Shown piece by piece: positions 19,802 to 29,573 of a stretch of 64,000 bases of DNA (position 1 is its first letter; every line of letters starts with the position of its first letter). Location of the stretch: positions 3,627,001 to 3,691,000 of the forward strand of contig NZ_CP019952.1 of the NCBI RefSeq assembly GCF_002021815.1. The letters run 5' to 3'. The notes beneath the pieces are model-generated. The model saw only the letters and a program-made list of their open reading frames with translations, had not been told where the DNA came from and did not search any database. The stretch comes from Pseudomonas parafulva. Its GTDB lineage: Bacteria; Pseudomonadota; Gammaproteobacteria; Pseudomonadales; Pseudomonadaceae. The position numbers were made by a program, and so were the translations under genes.

Positions 19802-20764
19802 TTAGCCTTGATCCAAGGCTTGCTGCAAGGCCACACCAGCGCCCAGCAGCCCGGAAAACTCGGCCGTCACCAGCCACACGGGCACGCCTTCGAAGTAACC
19901 GCTCATGCAGCCTTTGTCGCCGAAGCTGGCGGTGAAACCGCTGCGCAGGAACAGCTCGGCAAAACGCGGGATCACGCCGCCGACGATATATACCCCACCG
20001 CGCGCGCCCAGGGTAAGCACGTTGTTGCCCGCCACCCGCCCCAGGAACCGGCAGAACTGCTCGATAACCGCTCGCGCCCGCGGCTCGCCGCCCAGGGCTG
20101 CATCGGTGATCTGCGCCGGTGAGGTGTGCCGCGGGGTCTCGCCATCCAGGGCGCAGATGGCCTGATACAGGCGCACGAGCCCGCCGCCGCTGAGCACCGT
20201 CTCGGCACTGACATGGCCGATCTGGCCATGGATGTACTGATGGATCGCCGCCTCCCGGGCATTGCCCACGGGCAGATCGACGTGCCCGCCCTCGCCTGGC
20301 AAGGCATGCCAGTGCTTGCCCCCCAGGCGCAACAGCGAGCCGACACCCAGGCCTGTACCCGGGCCGATGACCAGCGCCGGGCGCAGCGGATCGGCCTGCC
20401 CTGGGCATACTTCCCGAAACTCACCTTCGCGCAGGCGGGTCATGCCAAGGGCCATTGCGGTGAAGTCATTGATCAGCAACAGGTGCCCGATCTGTAACCG
20501 CTGGCAAAAGGCGGTCCGGCTCAGGCGCCAGTGGTTGTTGGTGAAGCGAAACTCATCGCCATCGACCGGGCCGGCTACGGCCAGGCAAGCGGCGGCTATA
20601 CCACCACGGGGGATGGCCAGGGCTTCTAGATACGCCTCGATGGCCTGTTCGGGGCTTGTGTAGTCCTCGGTGGCGAAAACCTTCACCTCGTGCAGCTGGT
20701 TGTCACGCCATAACGCAAAACGGGCATTGGTGCCGCCGATGTCGCCAACCAGCAGGTCATTCAT
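19802..20764 (-). CDS. glk: Glucokinase
   Basis: The 320-residue bacterial glucokinase phosphorylates internal glucose to glucose-6-phosphate. The ATP phosphate-binding segment [12 protein letters not shown] (residues 8-19), the catalytic Asp in '[13 protein letters not shown]' and '[13 protein letters not shown]' (~133-145) are present. The start codon overlaps the edd stop in an ATGA arrangement (20761-20764). The longer open frame to 20857 lies inside edd and is rejected. The edd-glk pair is HexR-controlled in P. putida. Confidence 0.96.
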   Translation of the reverse strand: MNDLLVGDIGGTNARFALWRDNQLHEVKVFATEDYTSPEQAIEAYLEALAIPRGGIAAACLAVAGPVDGDEFRFTNNHWRLSRTAFCQRLQIGHLLLINDFTAMALGMTRLREGEFREVCPGQADPLRPALVIGPGTGLGVGSLLRLGGKHWHALPGEGGHVDLPVGNAREAAIHQYIHGQIGHVSAETVLSGGGLVRLYQAICALDGETPRHTSPAQITDAALGGEPRARAVIEQFCRFLGRVAGNNVLTLGARGGVYIVGGVIPRFAELFLRSGFTASFGDKGCMSGYFEGVPVWLVTAEFSGLLGAGVALQQALDQG

Positions 20765-22587
20765 TTCAGGTTCTCCAGGGCAGAGGTAAAGGCGCTGGCG
20801 CCCTGCTCTGCCGGGCTGAACGCCATGCGCATGAAACCGAACAGCTCGCGCCCGCAACCCAGGTCATTGCCCTGGGGCGCGGTCGCCAGGTCACGCTGGG
20901 CCAGCTCGTCGGCCGGTACCATCACCCGCAACGTACCTTCAGCGCCATCGACCCGCACGATATCACCATCGCGCAGCCGTGCCAGCGGGCCGCCATCATA
21001 GGCTTCGGGGCACACATGAATGGCGGCGGGTATCTTGCCCGATGCACCGGACATGCGCCCATCGGTCACCAGGGCTACCTTGTAACCGCGATCCTGCAAC
21101 ACGCCAAGGAATGGGGTGAGTTTGTGCAGTTCAGGCATGCCGTTGCAGCGCGGGCCCTGGAAGCGCACCACCGCGACGAAGTCCCGCTCCAGCTCGCCTG
21201 CCTTGAAGGCATCGGCCAATGACTGCTGATCGTGGAAGATGCGCGCCGGCGCCTCGACCACACGGTGCTCCGGTGCCACGGCGGAGACTTTCATCACGCC
21301 ACGCCCCAGGTTGCCTTCCATCACCCGCAATCCACCTTCGGCGGAGAATGGCCGCGCCACGGGCCGCAGGATGCTTTCGTCCAGGCTCTGCTGCGGCCCT
21401 TCGCGCCAGACCAGCTTGCCGTCCTCCAGGAACGGCTCCTGGGTATAACGACGCAGGCCGCGGCCGGCGACGGTGTTGACGTCCTCGTGCAGCAAGCCGG
21501 CATCGAGCAGCTCGCGGATCAGGAAGGCCATGCCGCCGGCGGCCTGGAAGTGGTTGATGTCGGCCTTGCCGTTGGGGTAGACGTGGGACAGGGTCGGCAC
21601 CACGTCGGACAGATCGGCCATGTCCTGCCAGGTCAGTTGGATACCGGCGGCCTGGGCGATGGCCGGAATGTGCAGGGTATGGTTGGTGGAGCCGCCTGTG
21701 GCATGCAGGGCCACGATCGAGTTAACCAGCGCCTTCTCGTCGACGATCTCGCCCAGGGGCATGAAGGTGCCGCTGGCCTTCGTCATGCGCGTGACCTGTT
21801 GTGCAGCCTCGGCGGTCAGTGCGTCGCGCAGCGGCGTGTAGGGGTTGACGAAGGAGGCACCCGGCAGGTGCAGCCCCATCACTTCCATCACCAGCTGGTT
21901 GGTGTTGGCCGTGCCGTAGAAGGTGCAGGTGCCAGGGCCGTGGTAGGACTGCATTTCCGATTCCAGCAGTTCCTCCCGGCTGGCCTTGCCTTCGGCATAA
22001 CGCTGGCGCACATCGGCTTTCTGCTTGTTGGAAATACCCGAGACCATCGGCCCGCCCGGTACGAACACCGTGGGCAAGTGGCCAAAGCGCAAGGCCCCCA
22101 TCATCAGGCCTGGCACGATCTTGTCGCAAATGCCCAGCATCAGGGCCGCATCGAACATGTTGTGGGACAACGCCACGGCAGTGGACATGGCGATCACTTC
22201 ACGGCTGGCGATGGCCAGTTCCATGCCCGGCTCGCCCTGGGTGACGCCATCGCACATGGCCGGCACACCGCCAGCGAACTGGCCCACCGAGCCGACTTCG
22301 CGCAAGGCACGCTTGATCTGTTCGGGAAAATGCAGGTAGGGCTGATGGGCCGACAGCATGTCGTTGTAGGCCGAGACGATGGCCACGTTGGCCGCGTTCA
22401 TCAGGCGCAGGGTCTGTTTGTCCTCGCTGCCGCAACCGGCCACGCCATGGGCGAAGTTGGCGCATTGCAGGCTGGCACGCATCGGGCCCTCGCTGGCGGC
22501 CCCGCGGATCAGCTGCAGGTAGCGTTCGCGGGTGGCGCGACTACGCTCGACCAGCCGTTGGGTGACCTCAAGGATGCGCGGGTGCAT
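20761..22587 (-). CDS. edd: Phosphogluconate dehydratase
   Basis: The 608-residue IlvD/Edd-family enzyme dehydrates 6-phosphogluconate to KDPG with an Fe-S cluster. Typical segments are '[18 protein letters not shown]', '[21 protein letters not shown]' (cluster Cys), '[25 protein letters not shown]' (cluster Cys), '[16 protein letters not shown]' and '[18 protein letters not shown]'. GGAG lies about eight bases before the ATG. It is divergent from gap, with 263 bases between the starts that carry two HexR operators. Confidence 0.97.
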   Translation of the reverse strand: MHPRILEVTQRLVERSRATRERYLQLIRGAASEGPMRASLQCANFAHGVAGCGSEDKQTLRLMNAANVAIVSAYNDMLSAHQPYLHFPEQIKRALREVGSVGQFAGGVPAMCDGVTQGEPGMELAIASREVIAMSTAVALSHNMFDAALMLGICDKIVPGLMMGALRFGHLPTVFVPGGPMVSGISNKQKADVRQRYAEGKASREELLESEMQSYHGPGTCTFYGTANTNQLVMEVMGLHLPGASFVNPYTPLRDALTAEAAQQVTRMTKASGTFMPLGEIVDEKALVNSIVALHATGGSTNHTLHIPAIAQAAGIQLTWQDMADLSDVVPTLSHVYPNGKADINHFQAAGGMAFLIRELLDAGLLHEDVNTVAGRGLRRYTQEPFLEDGKLVWREGPQQSLDESILRPVARPFSAEGGLRVMEGNLGRGVMKVSAVAPEHRVVEAPARIFHDQQSLADAFKAGELERDFVAVVRFQGPRCNGMPELHKLTPFLGVLQDRGYKVALVTDGRMSGASGKIPAAIHVCPEAYDGGPLARLRDGDIVRVDGAEGTLRVMVPADELAQRDLATAPQGNDLGCGRELFGFMRMAFSPAEQGASAFTSALENLK

Positions 22588-22708
22588 GTACTGGACTCCA
22601 GGCTAATTGTAAGGGCGGTTTACCAAGTGACCGCGCCCTGCCGATTGCCGCCTAGGCTCAAAGGGACAGGCGCGCACTGCTTCGGAAGGCTCACGATCGA
22701 ACCGCTCG

Positions 22709-22724
22709 TTGTAGGTTTAAACAA
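22709..22724. promoter_or_regulatory. HexR operator (edd-proximal)
   Basis: TTGT (22709-22712), eight bases, ACAA (22721-22724): an exact match to the P. putida HexR consensus TTGT-N7/8-ACAA, 121 bases upstream of the edd start. Confidence 0.8.
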
Positions 22725-22771
22725 AATACTGCCACTAAAAAGGCTTGTTTTCTATCTGCAACTGAATAATC

Positions 22772-22786
22772 TTGTAATTCCAACAA
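22772..22786. promoter_or_regulatory. HexR operator (gap-proximal)
   Basis: TTGT (22772-22775), seven bases, ACAA (22783-22786): an exact match to TTGT-N7/8-ACAA, 64 bases upstream of the gap start. Another ACAA begins at 22786. Confidence 0.8.
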
Positions 22787-22850
22787 CAAAACCGTTTCAG
22801 TGAAGCACCTTTGTGCCACAGGTTTGACTCGGACTGCCAGAGGTATCGCC

Positions 22851-23852
22851 ATGACCCTTCGCATCGCCATCAACGGATTCGGCCGCATCGGGCGCAATGT
22901 CCTGCGCGCACTCTATACCCAGGGCTACCGCCAGGACATGCAGGTCGTCGCCATCAACGACCTGGGCGACAGCACCATGAACGCCCACCTGCTCAAGTAC
23001 GACAGCGTGCACGGTACCTTCGAGGCCAGCGTCGAAGCCGACCACGAAAGCCTCACCGTCAACGGCGACCGCATCGCGGTCAGCGCCATTCGCAACCCGG
23101 CCGAACTGCCCTGGAAAGCCCTGGCGATCGATGTGGTCTTCGAATGCACGGGGCTGTTCACCGAGCGCGACAAGGCTGCTGCGCACATCGCCGCCGGGGC
23201 TGGCAAGGTGATCGTCTCCGCGCCAGCCAAGGGCGCTGATGCTACCGTGGTGTATGGCGTCAACCACGACGTGCTGCGCGCCTCGCACCAGGTCATCTCC
23301 AACGCTTCCTGCACCACCAACTGCCTGGCGCCCATCGCCCAGGTGCTGCACCGCGAGTTCGGTATCGAGCAAGGCCTGATGACCACCATCCACGCCTACA
23401 CCAACGATCAGGTGCTGACCGACGTGTACCACAGCGACCCTTATCGCGCCCGTTCGGCCACCCAATCGATGATCCCGAGCAAGACCGGCGCCGCCGAAGC
23501 CGTGGGCCTGGTATTGCCGGAACTGGCTGGCAAGCTCACTGGCATGGCCGTGCGGGTACCGGTGATCAACGTGTCGCTGGTGGACCTCACCGTCAACCTC
23601 AAGCGCGAAGCCACGGCCGAACAGGTCAACCAGCTGTTCCTGGAGGCCAGCAAGCATTCGCGGGTACTGGGCTACAACGCCCTGCCCCTGGTCTCGTGCG
23701 ACTTCAACCACAACCCGCTGTCGTCTATCTTCGATGCCAATCACACGCGGGCCAACGGGCGCATGCTCAAGGTGCTGGCCTGGTACGACAACGAGTGGGG
23801 CTTCTCCAACCGCATGCTGGACAACTGCCTGGCGCTTTGTCGCGCTCAGTAA
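22851..23852 (+). CDS. gap: Type I glyceraldehyde-3-phosphate dehydrogenase
   Basis: The 333-residue enzyme oxidises glyceraldehyde-3-phosphate from Eda to 1,3-bisphosphoglycerate. The NAD-binding start [14 protein letters not shown] (residues 7-20), catalytic C154 in SNASCTTNC, the downstream 'TIHAYTNDQ' histidine and '[12 protein letters not shown]' near the end are all present. ATG 22851 has AGAGGT eight bases upstream. The open frame from 22800 starts inside the regulatory region. It is the HexR-controlled glucose-inducible copy (gap-1 of P. putida), divergent from edd. Confidence 0.96.
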   Translation: MTLRIAINGFGRIGRNVLRALYTQGYRQDMQVVAINDLGDSTMNAHLLKYDSVHGTFEASVEADHESLTVNGDRIAVSAIRNPAELPWKALAIDVVFECTGLFTERDKAAAHIAAGAGKVIVSAPAKGADATVVYGVNHDVLRASHQVISNASCTTNCLAPIAQVLHREFGIEQGLMTTIHAYTNDQVLTDVYHSDPYRARSATQSMIPSKTGAAEAVGLVLPELAGKLTGMAVRVPVINVSLVDLTVNLKREATAEQVNQLFLEASKHSRVLGYNALPLVSCDFNHNPLSSIFDANHTRANGRMLKVLAWYDNEWGFSNRMLDNCLALCRAQ

Positions 23853-24013
23853 CGGCTGTGCCAGCACGCGCTGGCCACTGAAATGGGCCACACGGCTGGC
23901 ACTCAATGCTGGGGTATATAGCCCGTATCGTCGTAGCCGCTTCGCGGCTTCGGCGAGGCCCGCGGCGCCGTTACGATTTGCCTACATAATGCAGCTTGAC
24001 CTCAAGCAGGGAT

Positions 24014-24026
24014 GATAAGCATTATC
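24014..24026. promoter_or_regulatory. Fur box upstream of the ECF sigma gene
   Basis: GATAA-GCA-TTATC is a perfect 13-base inverted repeat inside GATGATAAGCATTATCATT, a close match to the 19-base Fur consensus GATAATGATAATCATTATC. It lies 30 bases before the chosen GTG start and implies iron repression of the sigma/anti-sigma/receptor set. Confidence 0.75.
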
Positions 24027-24055
24027 ATTGGCCGCTTGTCAGGTCAGGTCGCTCC

Positions 24056-24571
24056 GTGAGTCAGTCCCGGTTCAACTCCGTATTCCTCAGCCAGAGGCCC
24101 ATCTTGCTGCGCACGCTCCAGCGCATGGTCGGCAACCGCTGTACCGCCGAAGACCTGCTCCAGGAAACCTACCTGCGCGTCTCACGCGCACTGGGCGAGC
24201 GCTCGGTCCAGCACATCGAACCCTTCGTCTTTCAGACCGCGCGCAATCTTGCGCTCGACCATTTGCGTGCCCGCCGCGTGCAGGCCCGAACCCTGGTCGA
24301 AGACGTCTCTGACGAGGTGGTTAACAATGTCGCCGTGCCCGCCAGCAGCAACGAAGAGGCTGCGCATGCCGAGCACCTGCTCCGTCACCTGAGCGAAAGC
24401 CTGAAGCAACTGACCCAGCGCCAGCAAAGGATCTTCACGCTAAGCCGGCTGCACGGCGCCACCTATCTTGAAATCGCCCAGCAGCTGGGGGTTTCTGCGA
24501 GCACGGTGCAAAAGGAACTGAAGTTGATCATGGGTATCTGCCTGGGTGTTGCCCAGCGCCTGGACGATTGA
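24056..24571 (+). CDS. FecI-like ECF sigma factor
   Basis: A roughly 171-residue group IV sigma factor. Sigma region 2 is seen in 'RTLQRMVGNRCTAEDLLQETYLRVSRAL' and 'FVFQTARNLALDHLRARRVQA', and region 4 helix-turn-helix in 'LTQRQQRIFTLSRLHGATYLEIAQQLGVSASTVQKEL'. It directs RNA polymerase to the receptor gene when the FecR/receptor pair signals. The start is uncertain. The open frame extends to a TTG at 23996, but that would run through the Fur box. I prefer GTG 24056, which places the promoter and Fur box outside the gene. It is followed by fecR-like and receptor genes. Confidence 0.9.
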   Translation: MSQSRFNSVFLSQRPILLRTLQRMVGNRCTAEDLLQETYLRVSRALGERSVQHIEPFVFQTARNLALDHLRARRVQARTLVEDVSDEVVNNVAVPASSNEEAAHAEHLLRHLSESLKQLTQRQQRIFTLSRLHGATYLEIAQQLGVSASTVQKELKLIMGICLGVAQRLDD

Positions 24572-24650
24572 CGGGCCGCCGCGATGAGGCCTGCTTGCCA
24601 CATCACGCCAGCGCCCTGATCATCTGCGCACGCCCGCTCAAGGATTCACC

Positions 24651-25613
24651 GTGACCGACAGCCCCGAACATCCTCCATCACCTGCCACGCCCGATGCGCG
24701 TCGTCGCGCCACGGACGAGGCCTTGGCATGGCTGGTGCGTCTTGAAACCGCCGAGCCTGCCGACCACCTTGCCTTCGAAACCTGGCTGCACGCCAATCCT
24801 GAGAATGCTGAAGCGTTCGTGCAGGCCGAGGCCTTGTGGAACGGTGCAGCGCTCAAGCAGGCCGCTGCACAGCTGCAGGGTCAACCACTACGCCCTCGCG
24901 CCGGTCGTCTGCGTCGCCATTGGAAACCGCTGGCCACCGCCGCCGCGCTGCTGGTAGGCCTGTTCATGTTCGGCAACGTGCCAGTGCGCCTACAAGCTGA
25001 TCACCTGACGGTCGTGGGTGAACGTCACCGGGTGGAACTGCAGGACGATGCCCGGGTGCTGCTCAATACCCAATCAGCGTTAGCCAGCGAGCGCAGCGAC
25101 GGGCAACAGGTCGCCCGCCTGCTGCAAGGCGAGGCATACTTCCAGGTCGCCAAGGGCGCGCCGGCCCCGCTTGAGGTGCAGGCCGGCCCACTGCGCGCCC
25201 AGGCACGCGACACTGATTTTGCCGTCCGCCTGCTCGATGGCCAAGCTTGGGTCAAGGTGCAGCGCGGCGACGTCGACGTACAAGGAGGTCGCGATCAGCG
25301 TATCCGTTTGCAGGCCGGCGAGAGTATTCGCGTCGGGCCCGACGGGTTCGGTGCACGCAGGCAACTGGACATGCGCAAGGACCTGGCCTGGGTCGATGGG
25401 CGCCTGGTCTTCGAAAACTGCCCCTTGAGCCAGGTGCTGGCCGAGCTGCGCCGCTATTACCCCGGCTGGATCATCAATCGCAATGAGCGGCTGGAGAAGA
25501 TCGCCGTCACCGGCAACTACCGCCTCGACCAGCCGCTTGAGGCGCTACGTGCGTTGGCCCACATCACCTCGGCACAACTGCATGAGTATCCGGCGCTGGT
25601 CATCCTGAACTAA
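24651..25613 (+). CDS. FecR-like anti-sigma/sigma regulator
   Basis: The 320-residue inner-membrane protein has an N-terminal cytoplasmic sigma-binding part (1-90, 'DEALAWLVRLETAEPADHLAFETWL.ANPEN', the DUF4880 type), one membrane segment (~92-110) and a periplasmic FecR domain (~115-215, 'GERHRVELQDDARVLLNTQSAL'). A C-terminal STN-interacting part ('NYRLDQPLEALRALAHITSAQL') follows. The start is GTG 24651. It transmits receptor occupancy to the ECF sigma factor encoded 79 bases upstream. Confidence 0.92.
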   Translation: MTDSPEHPPSPATPDARRRATDEALAWLVRLETAEPADHLAFETWLHANPENAEAFVQAEALWNGAALKQAAAQLQGQPLRPRAGRLRRHWKPLATAAALLVGLFMFGNVPVRLQADHLTVVGERHRVELQDDARVLLNTQSALASERSDGQQVARLLQGEAYFQVAKGAPAPLEVQAGPLRAQARDTDFAVRLLDGQAWVKVQRGDVDVQGGRDQRIRLQAGESIRVGPDGFGARRQLDMRKDLAWVDGRLVFENCPLSQVLAELRRYYPGWIINRNERLEKIAVTGNYRLDQPLEALRALAHITSAQLHEYPALVILN

Positions 25614-25781
25614 GGCGCCTGCCCACGCGCGGCAGCGCGCCACACGCCCAGCTGGGCGCAGGCGATTTATTTTTACGCGATAGCACCCCCCTGTCCGTCT
25701 CGTCATAGCCAATGCAATTGATTCTTGTTCAATCAAGAACGCACACCCTATGAACAGTTCGCGCGTCAGGGAGCGCTTTCG

Positions 25782-28370
25782 ATGCCCACCAGTCCTATCC
25801 GTTCGACCCTACGTCCCCGCCTGAAGGGGCAACTGTCCCTGTTATCACTCGCCTTGCTCACCACAGGCGCCTACTCCCTCCCCACGCTGGCGGCCGAGCC
25901 AGCGTCGGTGAGCACCTCGCGCGTGGGCGCTTACCACTTCGGCATCGCCCAACAGCCGCTGGTATCGGCCATCAATGCGTTCAGCCAGGTCACGGGCTGG
26001 CAGGTGGGCTTCGACGCCCGCCTGGCCGAAGGGGTCGCCTCCCCCGGCATACAAGGTGCACTGCCCCCGGAGCAGGCACTCAAACACCTGCTACAGGGTA
26101 CTGGCCTGGTCCCGCGCACCATCAGCCGCGGCAACGTGGTGCTCGAGCGCCAGTCAGGTCGCGGGGCCATAGCCCTGCAACAGGTGACCGTCAGCGCTAC
26201 CCGCAGCGCCCAGGACGTGAGCCAGGTCCCCAGTACGGTCAGCGTGCAGACCCGAGAACAACTCGACCGGCAGAACGTCAACACCCTCCAGGACCTGGTG
26301 CGCTACGAGCCGGGCGTCTCGGTGGCGGGGACCGGGCAGCGTAGCGGCCTGAACGGCTACAACATTCGCGGCATCGACGGCGAACGGATACTCACCCAAA
26401 TCGACGGTGTGGCCATCCCGGACAGCTTCTTCTACGGGCCCTACGCCCAGACCCAGCGCAATTACGTCGACCCGGAAATCATCAAGCGTGTGGAAATCCT
26501 GCGCGGCCCAGCCTCGGTGCTCTACGGCAGCAATGCCATCGGCGGTGCGGTGAGCTATTTCACCCTTGATCCTGAAGACATCATCAAGCCCGGCCGAGAC
26601 GCTGGCGCACGACTGAAAACCGGCTACAGCTCAGCCGATGACAGTTGGCTGACGTCCGCCACCGTAGCTGGTCGTGAGGGCAGCCTGGACGGCCTGCTGC
26701 ACCTGAGCCAGCGCAACGGTCACGAAACCCAGAGCCATGCCGATCACGGCGGCGTGGGCCTTGCACGCACCCGCGCCAACCCGGTGGATGCGCGCACCAC
26801 CAACGTGCTGGCCAAGCTGGGCTGGGACTACGCCGACGACGCCCGGCTGGGCGTGACCTACGAACGCTTCAAGGACGACCGCGACCAGAACCTGCTCAGC
26901 GCAGTAGGCGGGCCGTTCATCCCGGGTTTTGGTGCCAGGAATTCGTACCGCATGCGCCAGGGCAACGACACCATCACCCGCGAGCGCTTCGGCCTGAACC
27001 ACCGTTTCGGCCTGGACAGCCTTTTCGCGGACGAGGTCAAGTGGAGCCTGAACTACCAGATCGCCAAGACCGATCAGCGCACCGACGAGCTGTACGTCGC
27101 GTCGGGGCGTCAGGTACTGCGCGACCGCCAGACCACCTACAAGGATCGCCAGTGGATCTTCGATGCCCAGCTGGAGAAGGCCTTCAGCCTTGGCCAGACC
27201 GATCACTCGCTGACCTATGGCACCACCCTCAAGCACCAGAACGTCACCGGGGCGCGCAGCGGTACTGGCACGTGCGTGAACATCGGCGGCACTTGCCGGG
27301 GTATCGGCCAGGACAGCCCGCGCGACGGCCAGGCGCTGGTCAGCGACTTCCCGGACCCGACCGTCAATACCTACAGTTTGTTCGTTCAGGACGAGGTTCG
27401 CTGGGGCAACTGGACGTTCCTGCCAGGTGCGCGCTACGACTACACACGCATGGCGCCTCACTTTACCGACGCCTTCCTGCGCGGGCTTGACGCCAGCGGT
27501 ACGGCCCCGGCTTTCCAGGATGATTCGGACAAAAAGTGGCACCGCGTGTCGCCCAAGCTGGGGGTGACCTATGCCTTCAACGACCACTACACCGGATACG
27601 CGCAATACGCCCAGGGCTTCCGCACGCCCACGGCCAAGTCCATGTACGGCAAGTTCGTGAACCTGGAGCAAGGCTACCGCGTGGAGGGCAACCCTGGCCT
27701 GCAGCCTGAGCGCAGCAAGGGCCTGGAAACCGGCCTGCGCGGCCGCTTCGACGCGGGCAGCTTCGATGTGGCGGTCTACTACAACAAGTACCGCGACTTC
27801 ATTGACGAAGACGCCGTGCAAGGCGCCAACCTCGAGCAGACATTCCAGGCCAACAACATCAAGCGCGCGACCATCAAAGGTGCCGAGGTAAGAGGCCAGC
27901 TGGAACTCGACCGGTTTGGCGCGCCAGCGGGGCTGTATGCACAAGGCTCCCTGGCGTACACCTACGGGCGCAACGACGACAGCGGCCAGCCGCTCAACAC
28001 CGTCAACCCGCTCAAGGGCGTCGTGGGCCTGGGCTACACACAGGGCGACATGGGTGGGCTGCTGAGCTGGACGCTGGTCAAGCGCAAGACGCGGGTCGAC
28101 GACAGCACCTTCTATTCGCCCGATGGCTCGGCGTCGAAGTTCCGCACGCCCGGCTATGGCGTACTGGACCTGACCGGCTTCTACAACGTCACCGATGACA
28201 TCACGGTGAACGCTGGCCTGTACAACCTCACCGACAAGAAATACTGGCAGTGGGACTCGGTGCGCAGCTACGACGGCCAGGGGGAGGCCGCGGTGACCCA
28301 GCCGGCCAACATCGACCGCCTGAGCATGCCGGGCCGTAACTTCGCCATCAACGTGGTGTGGGATATCTGA
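25782..28370 (+). CDS. TonB-dependent heme/iron receptor with N-terminal signalling (STN) domain
   Basis: The 862-residue outer-membrane transducer has a long signal peptide (~1-38) and an STN domain (~45-125, 'FGIAQQPLVSAINAFSQVTGWQVGF'). A TonB box (VTVSATR) follows, then a plug ('LVRYEPGVSV...NIRGIDGERILTQIDGV', 'RVEILRGPASVLYGSNAIGG') and a 22-stranded barrel ending in a hydrophobic/aromatic segment. The 'FRTPT' and 'NPGLQPERS' region resembles the FRAP/NPNL motif of heme receptors. With the sigma and FecR genes upstream and a heme oxygenase downstream, the ligand is most likely heme or a heme protein. ATG 25782 has AGGGAG ~9 bases upstream. Confidence 0.88.
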   Translation: MPTSPIRSTLRPRLKGQLSLLSLALLTTGAYSLPTLAAEPASVSTSRVGAYHFGIAQQPLVSAINAFSQVTGWQVGFDARLAEGVASPGIQGALPPEQALKHLLQGTGLVPRTISRGNVVLERQSGRGAIALQQVTVSATRSAQDVSQVPSTVSVQTREQLDRQNVNTLQDLVRYEPGVSVAGTGQRSGLNGYNIRGIDGERILTQIDGVAIPDSFFYGPYAQTQRNYVDPEIIKRVEILRGPASVLYGSNAIGGAVSYFTLDPEDIIKPGRDAGARLKTGYSSADDSWLTSATVAGREGSLDGLLHLSQRNGHETQSHADHGGVGLARTRANPVDARTTNVLAKLGWDYADDARLGVTYERFKDDRDQNLLSAVGGPFIPGFGARNSYRMRQGNDTITRERFGLNHRFGLDSLFADEVKWSLNYQIAKTDQRTDELYVASGRQVLRDRQTTYKDRQWIFDAQLEKAFSLGQTDHSLTYGTTLKHQNVTGARSGTGTCVNIGGTCRGIGQDSPRDGQALVSDFPDPTVNTYSLFVQDEVRWGNWTFLPGARYDYTRMAPHFTDAFLRGLDASGTAPAFQDDSDKKWHRVSPKLGVTYAFNDHYTGYAQYAQGFRTPTAKSMYGKFVNLEQGYRVEGNPGLQPERSKGLETGLRGRFDAGSFDVAVYYNKYRDFIDEDAVQGANLEQTFQANNIKRATIKGAEVRGQLELDRFGAPAGLYAQGSLAYTYGRNDDSGQPLNTVNPLKGVVGLGYTQGDMGGLLSWTLVKRKTRVDDSTFYSPDGSASKFRTPGYGVLDLTGFYNVTDDITVNAGLYNLTDKKYWQWDSVRSYDGQGEAAVTQPANIDRLSMPGRNFAINVVWDI

Positions 28371-28432
28371 GGCGCTGGCGCAGCTGGGGCCGGCCGGGCC
28401 GCTGTGCACCCGGCTTGGCTCCCAGCACCCAC

Positions 28433-28453
28433 GCCTGCTCCTGCAGGCTTTTT
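28433..28453 (+). terminator. Terminator after the TonB receptor gene
   Basis: GCCTGC (28433-28438) and GCAGGC (28443-28448) form a stem with a 4-base loop, followed by TTTTT, 62 bases past the stop. The heme oxygenase gene beyond it may have its own promoter. Confidence 0.6.
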
Positions 28454-28514
28454 ACGCCCCCGCTCCTGTTGATTCGTCTTGTATTGAAACGCTTTGCTTT
28501 CCAAGGACTGCATC

Positions 28515-29108
28515 ATGAACAACCGCGCTTCTTCGCTTACCCAACGCCTGAACCTGGTGACCCAGGCGCCCCATGCCGCACTCGACGCCCTGGTCAAATC
28601 CCATGCGCCATTCGATAGCCGCGAAAGTTTTGCCCGCTTCGTGGTTGCCCAGTACCTGTTCCAGGCCGAACTGCAGCCGCTTTACAACGACCCGCAATTG
28701 ATCGCCCTCCTACCCGACCTTGCCGAGCGCTGTCGAGCCCGTCAGGCGCGTCAGGACCTGGCGGACCTGGACATGCAGGCGCCTGCCGAGCTACCGGGGG
28801 CGGTGCAACGTCCAAGCATGGCAGAGGCACTAGGCTGGATCTTCGTGTCCGAAGGCTCCAAACTGGGCGCCGCGTTTCTGATCAAGCGGGCCGCGGCGCT
28901 GGGCTTGTCGGAGACCTTCGGCGCCCGTCACCTGGGCGAGCCCGCCGGTGGGCGCGCCGAAGGCTGGAAGCAGTTCACGCGAACACTCGATGGCCTGATA
29001 CTGTCAGCTGAAGAAGAGGCGGCTGCCGAACACGGCGCCGTCGCAGCGTTCGAGCGCTTCACCGTCTTGCTCAAACAGGCCTATGCCATGAATGCCGAGC
29101 AGGCTTGA
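28515..29108 (+). CDS. Heme oxygenase (PigA/HemO-like)
   Basis: The 197-residue protein matches bacterial biliverdin-producing heme oxygenases of the Pseudomonas PigA type. The proximal heme ligand is probably H20 in 'TQAPHAALDALVKSH'. The distal-helix glycine motif is in 'GWIFVSEGSKLGAAFLIKRA', and 'FGARHLGEPAGGRAEGWKQF' is also conserved. It opens cytosolic heme to biliverdin, CO and iron. Start ATG 28515, with the open frame continuing seven codons upstream. Placed directly after the putative heme receptor, it completes an uptake and iron-release module. Confidence 0.92.
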   Translation: MNNRASSLTQRLNLVTQAPHAALDALVKSHAPFDSRESFARFVVAQYLFQAELQPLYNDPQLIALLPDLAERCRARQARQDLADLDMQAPAELPGAVQRPSMAEALGWIFVSEGSKLGAAFLIKRAAALGLSETFGARHLGEPAGGRAEGWKQFTRTLDGLILSAEEEAAAEHGAVAAFERFTVLLKQAYAMNAEQA

Positions 29109-29159
29109 AACACTTTCAAGGCCCTCTGACCGGGGGCCGTTCGTTCTAGCAGTGAGCCC

Positions 29160-29573
29160 ATGACCCAACCTGCCCGCTCCAAAATTGCCCGTCTGCTGTA
29201 TGCGATCCTGGCTTACGCAAGCCTGGGGGTAGGCCTGGTCGCCATTGTCGTTCCGGGCTTGCCGACCACCGAATTCATCCTGTTGTCGGCGTGGGCGGCC
29301 ACGCGAAGCTCGCCTCGCCTGTCCGCCTGGCTCGAAAGCCACCGGTTGTTTGGCCCTATCCTGTACAACTGGCGCAACGGCAAGGTGATCCAGCGGCGGG
29401 CCAAGGTCAGTGCGACGGTCAGCATGTTGCTCTGCGCGGTTTTGATGCTGGTGTTTCTTGAGCATCACTGGCCGGTATTCCTGGCCATTGCCGGTATGAG
29501 CCTGGGCAACCTGTGGATCTGGTCGCGACCGGAACGGCCGTTCACAGCCGGCTCACAGGCTCAGCAACCCTGA
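29160..29573 (+). CDS. YbaN/DUF454-family inner-membrane protein
   Basis: The 137-residue protein has two or three hydrophobic segments ('LLYAILAYASLGVGLVAIVVPGLP', 'VSMLLCAVLMLVFLEHHWPVFLAIAGM') and the family motif 'PGLPTTEFILLSAWAATRSSPRLSAWLESHRLFGPILYNW'. The function is unknown. Family members often sit next to heme or iron genes in pseudomonads, and here it follows heme oxygenase by 51 bases. Its 3' end overlaps the convergent amino-acid antiporter gene by 21 bases. Confidence 0.85.
   Translation: MTQPARSKIARLLYAILAYASLGVGLVAIVVPGLPTTEFILLSAWAATRSSPRLSAWLESHRLFGPILYNWRNGKVIQRRAKVSATVSMLLCAVLMLVFLEHHWPVFLAIAGMSLGNLWIWSRPERPFTAGSQAQQP

Noticed and set aside
23853..23990. Inverted repeats after gap (GCCAGC-ACGC-GCTGGC and GC-rich REP-like tract)
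   Set aside because: The stem is short with no T-run, and the GC-rich tract does not match the REP copies well enough to call.
24182..24427. Small minus-strand frame inside the ECF sigma gene
   Set aside because: It is antisense to a clear sigma-factor domain and has no support.
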